From: Atkinsonella hypoxylon
Taxonomy: Eukaryota > Ascomycota > Sordariomycetes > Hypocreales > Clavicipitaceae
Direction of reading: 5' to 3'
NCBI GenBank assembly: GCA_000729835.1
Contig: JFHB01000115.1
Span: 32,837 to 96,836, forward strand
Length of the DNA: 64,000 bases
Shown here: positions 36,830-48,900 of the stretch, one piece after another
Position numbering within the stretch: the first letter of the stretch is position 1
Layout of the letters: each line of letters starts with the position of its first letter
The notes under the pieces: generated by a model
The model's input: only the letters and a program-made list of their open reading frames with translations
Told to the model about the DNA's origin: nothing
Databases searched by the model: none
Position numbers and translations under genes: made by a program

Positions 36830-39800
36830 GGGCTGTTCCTTAAGTTAGTTTACTAGTAGAGTAGTAGCTTAGTACTCTCTATTTAGTCTCTAAAGTATAG
36901 TTTATCTCTCTTCTCTTTATCTCTTTAAAGCTATTCTACTAGATAGAATTGCAAAAGTTAGCCTATATTAAGGACCTATTTAACTAGTATAGCTACTAGC
37001 TCTAGAGCGTTAAGGGCTGCTCTAATATCCCTAGAGTTCCTTAGTAGAGGTAGAGTGCTACTATTTAGTTTAAGGTAGTTATATAGTAAGTATATAATAA
37101 TTAGGTAATAGATATCCTTATTGCTGCTCTTACAGCAGTATAGAGGCGTTAGTACATTAAGTATATTATAACTATATAAAAAAAGGTTTAAGCCTATTTT
37201 CTTAGTGTATAATTAGGTAAAAATAGCTAACTTATACTTAGTTAGGTTTTAGTGTAGCTTAAGGGCCTTTTTTATAGTTTTAAAGTTAAAGAGGTTTTTT
37301 ACTAGAACTAGTCTACAGTAGCTATATACTACTTCTATTTATTCTACTAGCTATCTTTTCTTCTATTTTATCTTTAGTTTTAGTTTAGTAAATAGGTCTT
37401 CTTTTTAGCTTAAAGTATTACTGCTTAAGGCTTAAAAGGTATATCTCTACCTATATAGCCTTAAGCGTTAGAGCTAGGTAGCTACTAGAGTATATACTTA
37501 GTGTATTTAGTTTACTATACTATTCTATTTAATTCTTTCTCTAAATTTATAGGCTCTATAGTTTAAGTAGAGGTTTAAGGAGAGAATTGCTGCCTCTATC
37601 TTAGCTAGAGCCTATAGAGTAGCCTTATAGGCTCTAAGGACTCTATATAGGTAGGTAAGCTATTTCTTAATAAGAGCTTTAGCTATACTATATAGTTTCC
37701 CTTTACTTTAGGTTAAAGTGTAGTGTATACTTACTTTATAGGTAACTGTATTCTAGATAACTTATATATATATTAGTTAGGCTTCTCTAAACTAGTATCT
37801 TTATATTAAAGCTGCTAGTACAGTAAGGGCAAGCTGCTACTGCTCTAGCTTTACCTTAATCTTAGCTAGATAAGCTTTCTATTATAGTTTTCTAGAGATT
37901 TATACACTAAGGAACCTTACTAACTATATAGGCTAAATTGTTGCAGTATTAAGCTAAATTAGCGTTATATTTACTCTATAGCCTTTAGTAAAGTGTAAAA
38001 GCTTACTCTTTACTAGGTTAAATTAAAGGCTAAACTCTCTTAACTACTCCTTATAGATTGCTTAAGCGCACTTAAGCTACCTTTAGGTCTTTACTATACT
38101 TCTTCTATATATAATAATATTAGTATTATTAAAGAACTCTAGTGTAATAGTAGTATTTACTTCTTTAAGTTTTTTATATAGAGGTATAATATATAGTAAG
38201 AAAAGAATAGAGAAAATAGAGAACCTCTATAGTACCTCTATAGGTATAGTTAGCTTCTTTATTGTTTCTTTAGTAAAGTAGAGGTACACTAACCTTAAGG
38301 TAGTAAAGCTATAGACCTAGGCTACTATTTAGTTTAGAAGTTCTACTTAAACTAGTATATAAACTAGTTTAGTGTAGCTAACTATATTAAAGGCTGTAGA
38401 GATATTTAGCTATAATAGTAAAGTAGTTCTACTATAGTGCTAGGCTGTATAGATAACCTCTATAAGTATACTAAAAGCTACTTTAGTAAACCTATCCGCT
38501 CTATTACCTATTTAGAGCTCTAGTAAGAGCAACCTCTCCTTAGTAGTATAGATAAGCTGCTATACTACTGCTGCTTTTAGTACTTTCTCTATAATATTAA
38601 GTAAAGAGATAGGTCTTTACCCTTTTGCCTTTTAGAGGTCTTCTAGAAGCTTTCTAGGCTTCTTAAGTACTATAACTTTTGCTTTTTAGAAGAAAGCTAA
38701 GTAGTAGTTAAGCTAGTAGCTAGCATTAAGTAGGTATATTAAGACCTTCCTTATAGGCAGCCTATAGGCTTTTAGGAAGCTAGCTAATAGCTTATTGTCT
38801 TTTAGTGCCTTCTAGCTTACTATATTATGCAGTACGTCCTTTACATTATCTTCTATAAAGTAGTTCTTTAGCAGAAATAGAGCAGCATTAAGATAGAGGA
38901 ATTATAGGTTTAGGATATTAGTTAAGTTAGCCTTAAACTCTAGGAAGAATCTCTTAGTAAAGGCAGTAGCCTTCTCTATATATATTATAGCTGTAACTAT
39001 AGTGCTATTTACTGTATAAACTAGCGTTAATACTTAGCTAGTTTCTAGGGGGAGGCTACTATATAACCTAGCCTATCTTTTAAGGCTCTAGAGGTTGCTG
39101 CAGTAAGATTTAGCTCTATTAACAGTATTTCTCTAGGCTTTTCTTTATTTCTCTTTTATAACTTAGTCTTAAGACGCTGCTGCCTTAGTAGTAAGCTGCT
39201 AGTTGTTATTAGTTCTACTAGTGTACTACTGTTTTAGGGCTATATTAGCTTCCCTTTTTGCCTTATAGGCTTACTAGTTCTACTATAGTAGCTGTTTAGA
39301 GGCGCTTTAGAGCTTCTTTAAAGCTATAATATTTATAATTACTTAGAGTTAGTCTATTAGCTACTATATATAGGTATTAATTTTAGTGTAGGTCTATATA
39401 GGTGCTGCAGTGTAACTAGCTTAAAGGCAGTTATTTACTTTAGCCTAAACAATATCTTTATCTATAAAGAACTATAGGTATATTACTAGCCTATTATCTC
39501 TAGAGCTTAGGTTTAACTTAACCTTAACTATTTATAGTATATAGTTAGAGCTAGCTAAAGAGGCTAGGCTAATATATTTAATCTCTAGGTTGTAGGTTGC
39601 TTAGGTATAGTCTATTATATTATTTCTTTTTCTCTATACTCTTTAGGTAACCTTACCTTAGAGTGTAGTAAGGCTAAGCTACTACTATATTGTAAACGTA
39701 AGTATAGTGTTACATCTTAGTAACGTTCTATTTACTTTATTCTATATTAGGTAGTGCTAGTTAAAGTTACCTATAAAGACACTCTAGAACCTAGAGTAAA

Positions 39801-41590
39801 CTAAGCTAAGGTTAGTAAAGGGGGTAGCCTAATCCCTTTTATATAGCAGTAAGTAAATAGAGTAAATCTTAGTGCTTTTTAATTAAATACTGCACTAGTT
39901 TACTTTATTCTAGGCTGCCTACTTCTTAGAACTATACTATCTATTAATATACACTACTGTACAGCCTCTATATACTGCTAGTTAGAACTATTCTAGGCTT
40001 AAGTTAAGGAGAAACTAGCTAGTTCTAGCTAGTTCCTATAGCGCTACTATATCTATATTGTTCTAGTAGGTTAAGGCTAGCTGTATTAGCGTTAACCTTT
40101 TCTATATATTCTAGTATATAACTGTTAGTATATAGAGTTTAAAGCTAAGAATAAAGGTGTAGCAGTATTAGTCTAAAGTGTGCTAGCCTTAGCCTATTAG
40201 CTTAAGAAGGGTATAATACTTTAGCTAGAGAGGTGTAATAGAGATATTAGCTTATTTTTACTTCCTAGAGGTCTTTTAGGCTTCCTCTTCCTTAAGGAGG
40301 CCTTTTAGAATAGTAATCTACTAGCTTAGCGCTTATAGCTATAGTTTAGCTTTAAAGTAAGCTACTTATAGTTAGTAAACTTAGAGGGCCTATTACTATA
40401 TACTTCTCTTGCTTTATTCTAATGTTCCTTAGCTACTAAGTAGAGGTAGAACTAGGCTAGGTAGGCTCTATAGCAGTTAGAGTACTATTCTTATATATAA
40501 CTCTATTTAGTTAAGTATATATTTTCTTTGTCTTTATATTAGCTAGCACTGTAGTAGCTACACTAAGGGGTCTTTTTATAGAATCTTATAATATAGCTAA
40601 ACCTATAGCAGCAGAAGTATTGTTTAGAGTAAAGTGCTTTATTATATAGTTTAACTTTAAATATCTTAGCTATATAAATAGCTTCTGCCTAGTATAGGCA
40701 GTTAGCTGCCTCTATACTATTTAGTTTAATAATTAAAGGGGCTTTTATTATAGTTCCCTTTAGTTTCTAAACTATTACCTTAGTAATACCTAGGCTATTT
40801 TTTATTTCTAAGTTTTATATAATTTCTTCTCTTATAATTCCTATAGTATAGTAGGTTAGAAAATTCTTAATAATAATACTATAGATTTTACGCTAAAAGG
40901 CTGCTCTTTAGCTAAAGAAAGCTTTAAGCTATTTCTATTTCTCTTTATATAGTTTAGCTGTCTCTTTAAACGTAATAACTATATCTTTACTGTATAGGTA
41001 TCTTACTGCTATAGTAGTGCCTTACTTAGTAGTGCAGTTAACTACTTTAACTATCTTAGTTAAGCTTCTATTTTTTAAAGGCTTAAGGATTATATCTCCT
41101 TAAACAATTATTTTATAGTGCTATTATAGAGGGACTAGGAGAGTGCTTAAGCAGCTAGTAGTTATAGTTATTACTAGTATTATATTATAGGCTATAATGT
41201 TTACCTAGGTTAGATTCCCCTTAGCGCTAGCCTAAAGGGTCTTTTTAACTGCTTTTTTAACTGCTCTTTTAAGGTTTTTAGTTATAACTAGTGTTAATAG
41301 GTTATAAGCAGTAGTGTGCTTAAACCTAGCTTTTTCTGTGTTATATACTTTTAGCAGCACTTTCTATATATCTAGAAGCGCTATAGCTAGAACAATTCTA
41401 GTAATCTCTAGGTAGAACTTCTATAGGTAATCTAGCACTTAGTCTCTTCCCTAAGGCAACTTAGTATTAAGCTGCTTTTCTGCAGTAAAGGCTCCTGCGC
41501 CTACTTAAGGGTAGTAGTAGCTCTAGGTAAGCTCTCTTTCCTCTTTATTAACTACTATTAAGACTGCCTCCTTTACGCTAGCGCTCTAGG
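36830..41590 (-). pseudogene. Tad-like LINE, ORF1 and ORF2 relics
   Basis: A non-LTR retrotransposon on the minus strand. ORF1 ends in a CCHC zinc knuckle near 40540-40650, where the His and last Cys now read Tyr. ORF2 follows with the endonuclease motif 'GDFN.HH..W' reading GNFN near 39740-39780. The reverse transcriptase (about 39000-37850) has 'RPISLLNIIEKVL' near 38600, a damaged 'GIPQGSPLSPILF' block near 38200, and FxDD reading FFNN at 38125-38136. A post-RT region continues to about 37380, and RNase H is not clear. No LTR flanks it. The 5' end abuts the unmutated island at 41591, while the 3' end is uncertain (36830 or further left). The Tad clade is inferred from the ORF2 layout and the sequence style. 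Confidence 0.75.
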
Positions 41591-41815
41591 AGCAATACAC
41601 TATTATAGAGGGGCCTAAACGGGCTTAGTAAATGTTTTTATTGAAGTTTAGTCGATTTTAGGGCTGGTTCCGCGTTGCTGTCGGGGTGCGGGCGAAAAAC
41701 TCCTCAAATTCAAGAGATTTACAAGTGGATTCAATGATATATTTTTTTTTTGAATATGATTCATTTACGCCATGATAGAAGAGCCAGTGAGCATTCGAGC
41801 CATCAGAAAATCCTT
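41591..41815. other. Island of un-RIPped, probably single-copy DNA
   Basis: The composition changes abruptly. CpG words (ggtgcgggcgaaa, ttccgcgttgc), CA and TG all occur at normal frequency, and no similarity to other parts of the window is seen. It lies between the LINE 5' end and the Gypsy-C 3' end. There is a T10 run at about 41740. No ORF above 60 codons crosses it. It is most simply the old host DNA separating two insertions, or the undamaged 5' end of the LINE. Confidence 0.5.
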
Positions 41816-43464
41816 TAAATAATCTTAATATATTATTATTAAATCTTAGTTAGTCTTAAATATATAAATAAATAAACTTAACCTCCCTTCTCCCTAAAGC
41901 TAAAGATATAAAGACTATAGCATTAGCTTTTGCAAAAGCTACAATAAGTTATATATCTTAGTAAAGTTATAGATAAATTGCTAAGATTAAATAATATTGT
42001 TAATCTCCTTATAGCTTCTATACTCTTCTTTAGGTATTATTAGTAGATAAACTTCTATTATATACTTCTAATAACGTTATAGTAAAAGGTTTACTTTAGC
42101 GTTATTATCCTTAAAATCCTCTTTTTAGTATAGCTATAATATATAGTCCTTAGAAACTATTTAATTTAATATATTATATTAAGTATTAGTAGGTTGCAAT
42201 TTATTAGTATCTTACTTAAAGCTGCTAGTGTTTTTGCTATACTAAGCAGTATATTGTAGAGTATAAAGCTATTTATTAGCAGTAAAAGTCCACTATCCCT
42301 TTAGATTAAGCCTAAACTTCTTAATATAATTCCTAGAAATAGTCTTATTAAGCACTATACTATTTAGAGTCTTTAAACAATAAGCATTAGTAACTTTTAC
42401 TTAGCTATATACTTTAAAAGAACTATTCTATTGTATTACTAACTTCTTCTTTATTAATATATCTATAACTCTTTATATATTATATATAAAGACTAAATCT
42501 TTTAGGACTAATTAATCTTTCTTCTTTTGCAATAATACCTCTTAGTTTTAATTTATTTAATTAGCTAAGTGTTGCCTAAATGTAAAGACTTTTATATAAG
42601 CCTTTTAGATATTTACTTCCTTTTATTCTAGCATTCTAACTCTTACTTTAAAGAGATTCTATATTGTTATTACTTCTAACTAATTAATTAACCTCTAAGT
42701 AGGAAATTTAACCTCTAAAGGAAAAATAAGCTTCTAACTATAAATTAAATAGAAAGTAGATTTACTATATAACGCTTATATAGCTATATAGTTTACTAAT
42801 AGTGCTTTATTTAGCAATTTAAACTACTTTTTATTAGAACCTTCTATCTTTAAAAGGGTAAATATAAGCGTTTAATAACTAGCTTTAATAGGTAAATTAG
42901 CTTTTAAATTGTATACTAATGTCTTAATCCCTTTAATCTTAATAGCTTTAACTGCTTTTTTAAGATTTCTATATATTTCTAGCTCTTTATTAAAAACTAG
43001 AAATTAGAAGACTTTAAATTATATAATTAGTTTTATTAAGAACTTCTAAATTACTGTAACATTAGTATACTATATAGAGTGCACTTCTATTTATCTAGTA
43101 AGGTTACATTTTGCTTCTAGAAGGTACTTAAAACTATAATTAAGTAGTATATATTAGGTATTAATATATATCTTACTTATTAAATTGCCTAAAGCTATTA
43201 GTATTAATAATTCTTTAGGCCTCTAAGAAGCAAACTTTTAGTATACCTTACAATAAGAAATTATTACTTAAACTATATTCTAGAGCTCTTTCTAAAAGTA
43301 CTTAATTTTAGCTACTTAAAATATAACTTTTACACCTTTATAACCTATTTACTTATATAAAACCTTAATAATCTTCTTCTGTTGTATTAGGTCTTTAATA
43401 ACTAAAGTAGAACCCTTTATTATACTAGTTAGTTTCTTCTATAATAGGCCTTTATTTAAGAAGT
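41816..43464 (-). pseudogene. Gypsy-C integrase relic (3' part)
   Basis: The minus strand carries the catalytic and C-terminal integrase of a fungal Ty3/Gypsy. The core begins at 'YLLEAK.NLTR' near 43120. The 'VFNKELE' segment (about 42990) corresponds to the second catalytic Asp, here Asn. The 'NLKANLPIKASY.TLI' block (about 42880) matches the 'AY..QANG..E..HK' region, and the 'FYLIYS.KLIFPLEV' block lies near 42740. The remainder to 41816 is C-terminal and 3' sequence. The upstream integrase half and RT are at 57872-60044, because Copia-B inserted here (TSD GAAGT, 43460-43464). No LTR was recognised at the 41816 end. Confidence 0.75.
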
Positions 43465-43779
43465 TGTCGATAGACCAAGGGTCTAATTTATACTCCTTCG
43501 AGTCGGTCCTATGACCAGTTCACTAGTGCACTAGTATTCACATCAAAGAGGTTCAAATTCGGTTATCTAGAAGTTGTATCTAACTAGCAGAAGAGGCTAC
43601 ATTATATACCCTATTAGATGCCTTACATGCCTTAGGCATAGTGTTGTGCTAAGGGGGAATTAAGGGGTATTAGCAACCCTAATGTAAGTGGAGACTAATG
43701 TGCAGATGTAACTAATTAGCAGTTGTATCTACCTACGCAGGTGCTAGAATTGCACAATAGAGTTATAACAATTCTAACA
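43465..43779 (-). repeat. Copia-B 3' LTR
   Basis: A 315-bp LTR. The outer (left) 100 bp are nearly free of RIP (cgagtcggtcctatgacc), while the inner half is AT-shifted. The partner LTR has the reverse pattern. Confidence 0.92.
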
Positions 43780-45566
43780 CTAGCAGTCTCTCTTTTTATT
43801 GTGCTAGTAGAATAACTCTAATAGTTACAGTAATAACAAAATAGATTAAAGGAATAAATAATAAATCCAACATCCTTCTACATTAATTTGTAGGTCTCTT
43901 TACCCAGCCTTCTACCTATATATTAGCCTTATTGTTGTTAATAAAGGATTTAAGAGTCTTATTTAGCGTTGCTTTTATTATTAAATTAGCAATATTATCT
44001 TTGCCGTTAATTTAATAGATTTCGTTAATTTTGCGCCTTTTATATAATTAATGTAGCGCTATAATGTTAATTATTAATCTCTTTTCCTTTATTATACTAA
44101 GCTTTATAAGGCATTTATATAACAAGAATAAATCTATATAGACTACTAGTAGAATTAGCGGTATCTGTAGCTGCTTTATCACTATATTTAACGTAGTGCT
44201 AATAGCATACAATATATCTACGCCTTACACTATACTGTATAGTTCTAATATAAGCGCACTCCTTATAACTCTTTTACTTTTAATAGAGCTATACATAATA
44301 ATATTGCCTTTTATTATAAATTTAGCGTTCTCTTTATAAGCTTCTTTATTGCTTAGGATAATTATATATTCTATCTAGGAGCTTAAATCTTTATTGTTTG
44401 CAAAGGATCTATTAATAAATATATATAATTTAGTAAAGGGAAGGTCTATTAGAATATATTACAATCTATAGGTTTAGTTGTTAATCTACTATTAGAGCCT
44501 CTTATTTAGTCGTTTAATATTGTTAATTGTAATATCTTACTGTTGTACAGCAATAGAAAGGTTAAATATAGCTTTTAGTTAATAGATTGTAGCAATATAC
44601 ACACTATAGGCTTATTGCTTAATGTACTATTGTTTCGTTAAATCTATATTAACACTAGTAGTATTAATAGGTTAAATCCTCTTACTTTAACCTTTCTAGC
44701 AAAGAGTTAAAGTGCTATTATTAGATTTAGTTAATATATATCTATTAAAAATTAGTAGCGTTTCTGCTGTTAGGCTCTACTTTAGCTTTACAGTAAAATT
44801 AGCCTTCTGCAGTTTAGATTCCTTATAGTTAGAGAAGGTTCTATTGCTTAGTTCTAGTGTATTATTAGTCTATATTCTAACGATTCTAAAGCAATTCTTG
44901 TTGTTTAATATTAGTAAGTAGGGGTTATATATTAACGTAACTATACTTAAATTGTTACAGTAGTAGCGAAAGTATATAGACCACTAATGTATGCCTACTT
45001 TAGCAATTCTATATAGAGGCTTAATTACTTCTATTACTGTATTATAGAGATATAGGTGTCTAATTTAGTTAGGAAGTTATGCAATAATTAATCTGTTTAA
45101 ATTAGTGTTAGATTATATATAAGCCTATATAATATCGTAGATCTATAAGACAATATCGCGTTTTTAGAGAGATAGAGCTAGTGCTATAATTAAGCGTTAA
45201 CTAGCTCGTTAAATTATTAGGGATTGCGTTAAAATCGATAATTTATTGCTGTTGTTATATCCTTAGATAACTAGTCTTAACTTCTTATACAGTAATGTAG
45301 TTCCTTTTCCTTTAACTTCTTAAACTATATAAGATTTAAAGATATAGTTATTGTGTACAGCAGGGTTAAATTTAACAAATCAGAAGACGTCTCTAGCTAA
45401 TAGTGCGTTAATTTTAGCTTAGTTAGATGCCTTAAATAGGGCACCTTTTGCTGTAATCTTATTGTCTTTCCTTAGTTGTACAGCTAAGTTATAGTCTGCT
45501 GTTTCTTTTGCAGAAAGGAAAATTTCGTCGCTAGATTTGTACAGCAATGCGTAAGTAGGATCAATA
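43780..45566 (-). pseudogene. Copia-B RT and RNase H relic
   Basis: The downstream half of the Copia-B polyprotein. Just inside the Gypsy-B insertion (45566-45380) the minus frame is almost clean and reads the start of the RT region of a known fungal Copia group: 'SAKETADYNLAVQLR', then 'EVKGKGTT', then 'KLRLVI.GY' near 45250. RT continues to about 44500 and RNase H to about 43850, with increasing stops. The frame joins the integrase-side half at 53667. Confidence 0.8.
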
Positions 45567-45571
45567 TCACT

Positions 45572-45895
45572 ATGTTATAGACTCGAGCCTTAGGCTCGGG
45601 TCTTTCAGTAGAGGGAGGACAGCAGAAGAGGGACAGAGATCTATATAGGTAAAGGGATAGAAGCGAGCTGCATTTATCTAGAGGTTAGCTAGGCTTTACT
45701 AGGCCCTAGAGAGAGAACCTTAGCTATAGAGTATATACTAAAAGGGGCTCCTAAGGGGATAGATCTACCCCTAAATATATAGTATAGAGATATAAAGAGA
45801 CTTCTAGTTCCTTCTCTTTTTCTTCTTTTCTCTTTATAATTATAGTTCTTATTATAAACGCTAGTTAGCAGTAGCTTCTAGGCTAGTCTATTATA
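45572..45895 (+). repeat. Gypsy-B 5' LTR
   Basis: A 324-bp LTR beginning TGTTATAGACTCGAGCC. It contains the inverted repeat CGAGCCTTAGGCTCG near its start. The outer part is little mutated. The inner end reads TCTATTATA where the 3' LTR reads TCCATTACA. Confidence 0.92.
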
Positions 45896-45959
45896 TACTA
45901 TAATTATCCTATAGATAGAACACTAGCAAGAACAATATTGTTTAGTTATAGCAATAAGG

Positions 45960-48900
45960 GCCTAGCTAGCTAGCCTAAATACCCTTTTAACCTCTATAGA
46001 GAGGTAGAGGAAAGTACAGTAGAAATTAGCTAGAAAGCAGCAGAAATTATAGCGCTTTACAAGTTAGTTAAGAGCTAATCCCTATAAATAAAGAAACTAT
46101 AACGTTTTACAATAGACTATATATAGATAGAAAAGCAGCTTTAAGCTATAGTAGGCTAGCAGCTAAAGGAACCTAAACAGAAGCCTCTACCTATAGTAAA
46201 CCCTTATAATAGAAATAAATAGAGCTTTTAGGCCTAGTAGATAGCAATTACCTAAAAGCTCTAGGCTAATAGTGCCTTTATAGGTATAATATAGAACTAA
46301 TAGTACTATTTATACTAAAGCTTATTGCCTAAGGTTTAGTAAAGAGTAGCTGCCTATTATAAAGTAGGTAAAGTAAAGGAATATAATATATAAAGATTCC
46401 TTAATTACTTAGAATTAGTCTTTATAGATCTTTACTAGTAAAACTAAGCCTTAATTAAGCTTAATTAGCTTTAATAAAGTAGTAATAAGTAGTTTATAGA
46501 ATTCTATATTTATTTTAAAGAGAAAATTACGCTAGTAAAAGGGGCTAACTAGAATAATAGCGTAAAGTTAGCTAAGTTATAAATAGCACTTAATAAGGAA
46601 ATAAAGGATTATAGTGTAAGAAGGGATATTCTATATTATAACTACCTTTAGGCAGTAAAGTGCTACTGCAGTATTACACTAAACCTTAAGTTATATTACA
46701 TTAAGGAATAGCACTAGCAGAAATATAGCCTTAGCTCTAAAGAGCTCTAGAATAGTAACATTAAAATAACTAGAGTTAACGCTATAGAAACCTAATAGAA
46801 ATAGAAAAAGAGCGCAAAGAAATCTAGAGTAAGATAACTAAATAAGGATATTCTATAAGTAAAGTAGGTATTTAAGGCTAAACTTAAGAAACACTATTAA
46901 AAGAGGTAATACCTTTAATATAGGTTATTTTAACACTATATTTAAGGATGTAGATTGCAATTAGCAGAATATAAGCTAGAATTAACTAGTGTATAGGTAG
47001 TAGCTATAGATAATATACAGAAGAAGAACTCTAATAAGTTAAGAAAAGGCTTACCTTTAGCCTTAAGCTTAGTATAGAGGTAAAGGTAATATAAATAATA
47101 TAATAACTCTTACTTAGCAAGCAGCTAGAAGAAGAATATAGAGAGATAACTAAGAAAATAGATATATTACTATTCCTTATCTCTATACTCTTTAACTAAC
47201 TATTGTTCTATAATATATAAATAAATAGTAGGTATAACTACTTTACTATAATAAGTAAGAGTTTAGTGTAATACCTTAGCCTAAAGTAAGTTCTATTACT
47301 ATATAAAAGAATAGTATAAATAGTAGTAAAGGTTAAATAGTAGTTCTATAATAGCTACTAAAGGAGCGCCTTAATTACTTCTTTAGTTTATCTATAAGCA
47401 GATATTAACAGCTAGGTCTTCCTAGTAGTAGCCTATATAATCCTAGGCTTAACCTAAGATTATATCTTTAGGAGTCTATAGTTAGCCTATAATAGAGTTG
47501 TTCTTAACGCTGCTAGCTAGAGCTTATTAGTAAGTAAGGCTAAGGGCCTTATAATTTAAGCAGTAGGCTCTTAAAGCGTTAAGAACCTAATAAGACTAGT
47601 GTTAGCAGCAGTTTATAGCGCTTTAATAAAATAGAGTAAGAGCTAGAAGGTTGCTATATATTTTATTGCTATAAGCCTTTAGGAAATTACCTCTATATTG
47701 TTGTTATAAATCTCTTTAGAAGGTCTTAGTTTACTAATACTACTACTTAAATTAGAGGATTTTTATAATCTTTTTAAAGAAGAGAAAGCTTAAGGCCTTC
47801 TACTGTATAAAGAAGAGCTAGATTACTATATTAGGCTAAAATAGCAGCTAAATAGCTTCTTACTGTTACTACTGTAGGCCTTACTATACAATATACTATA
47901 GAACTATTTATTAGAAATTAGAAAGTAGATAATAAACCTAATAAATAAAGGGTAGATTTAAGCTAGCTTCTCTTTAGTAGTAGCGTTTATTCTTTTAGCT
48001 AAAAAGCTAAGTAGAGGTTAGTAATTCTATATTAATTATTAAGCCCTTAATAAGATTATAGAATAGAACTATTACTCTTTTCCCTTAATAAAAGAGATAC
48101 TTAAGTTATTATTAAAGGTGTATTAGTTTACTAAGTTAAATATACAGTTAGCCTTCTATAGAATCTAGATAGTAAACAGTAAGAAGCACTTTACAGCGTT
48201 TTACACCTAGTTTAGCCTCTTTAAATAGCTAGTTTACCCCTTTAGATTAGTAAAGGCTTTAGCTATATTCTAATAATATATTAATAGTGCGCTAGAAGAG
48301 GTCCTTAAGGATTATATAACTACTTATTTAGATAACGTTTTTATTTATATAGAGAGTTTTAGGAAAGACTATATATATAAGGTATAAAGAATCTTAAAAA
48401 AGTTACAGCTAGTAGAGCTACACTTAAATCTTAAGAAATACTACTTTACTATAACTAAAGTTAAATACCTTAGCTTTATAGTAGTAGTAAGAAGGGAGAT
48501 ATACCTAGATCTAGAGAAAATTATAGCTATTTAGAAGTAGTAAGCTTTTACTAAGTTATAAGAGGTATAAAGCTTCCTTAGATTTATAAACTTCTACTAT
48601 AACTTTATATTAGATTTCTTAGATATTATAGAGCCTCTAGTTAACTTAATAAAGAAGGGAGTTCTATTTTAGTAAATAGAGAAATATAAGAGGTTATTTA
48701 TAAGGCTTAAGGAAGCCTTTACCTTATACCTAGTCTTAGCCTAGTAGAACCCTAAGAAGAATATAGTAGTAAAGGCTAATTGCTTAAGAGAGGCCCTTAG
48801 TAGCTATTTATTCTAATATAATAAAGCTAGTATACTTTAGCCTATAGTATACTATTTAGTAAGGTTATCTCTAGCTTAGCGTAACTATACTATTTACAAT

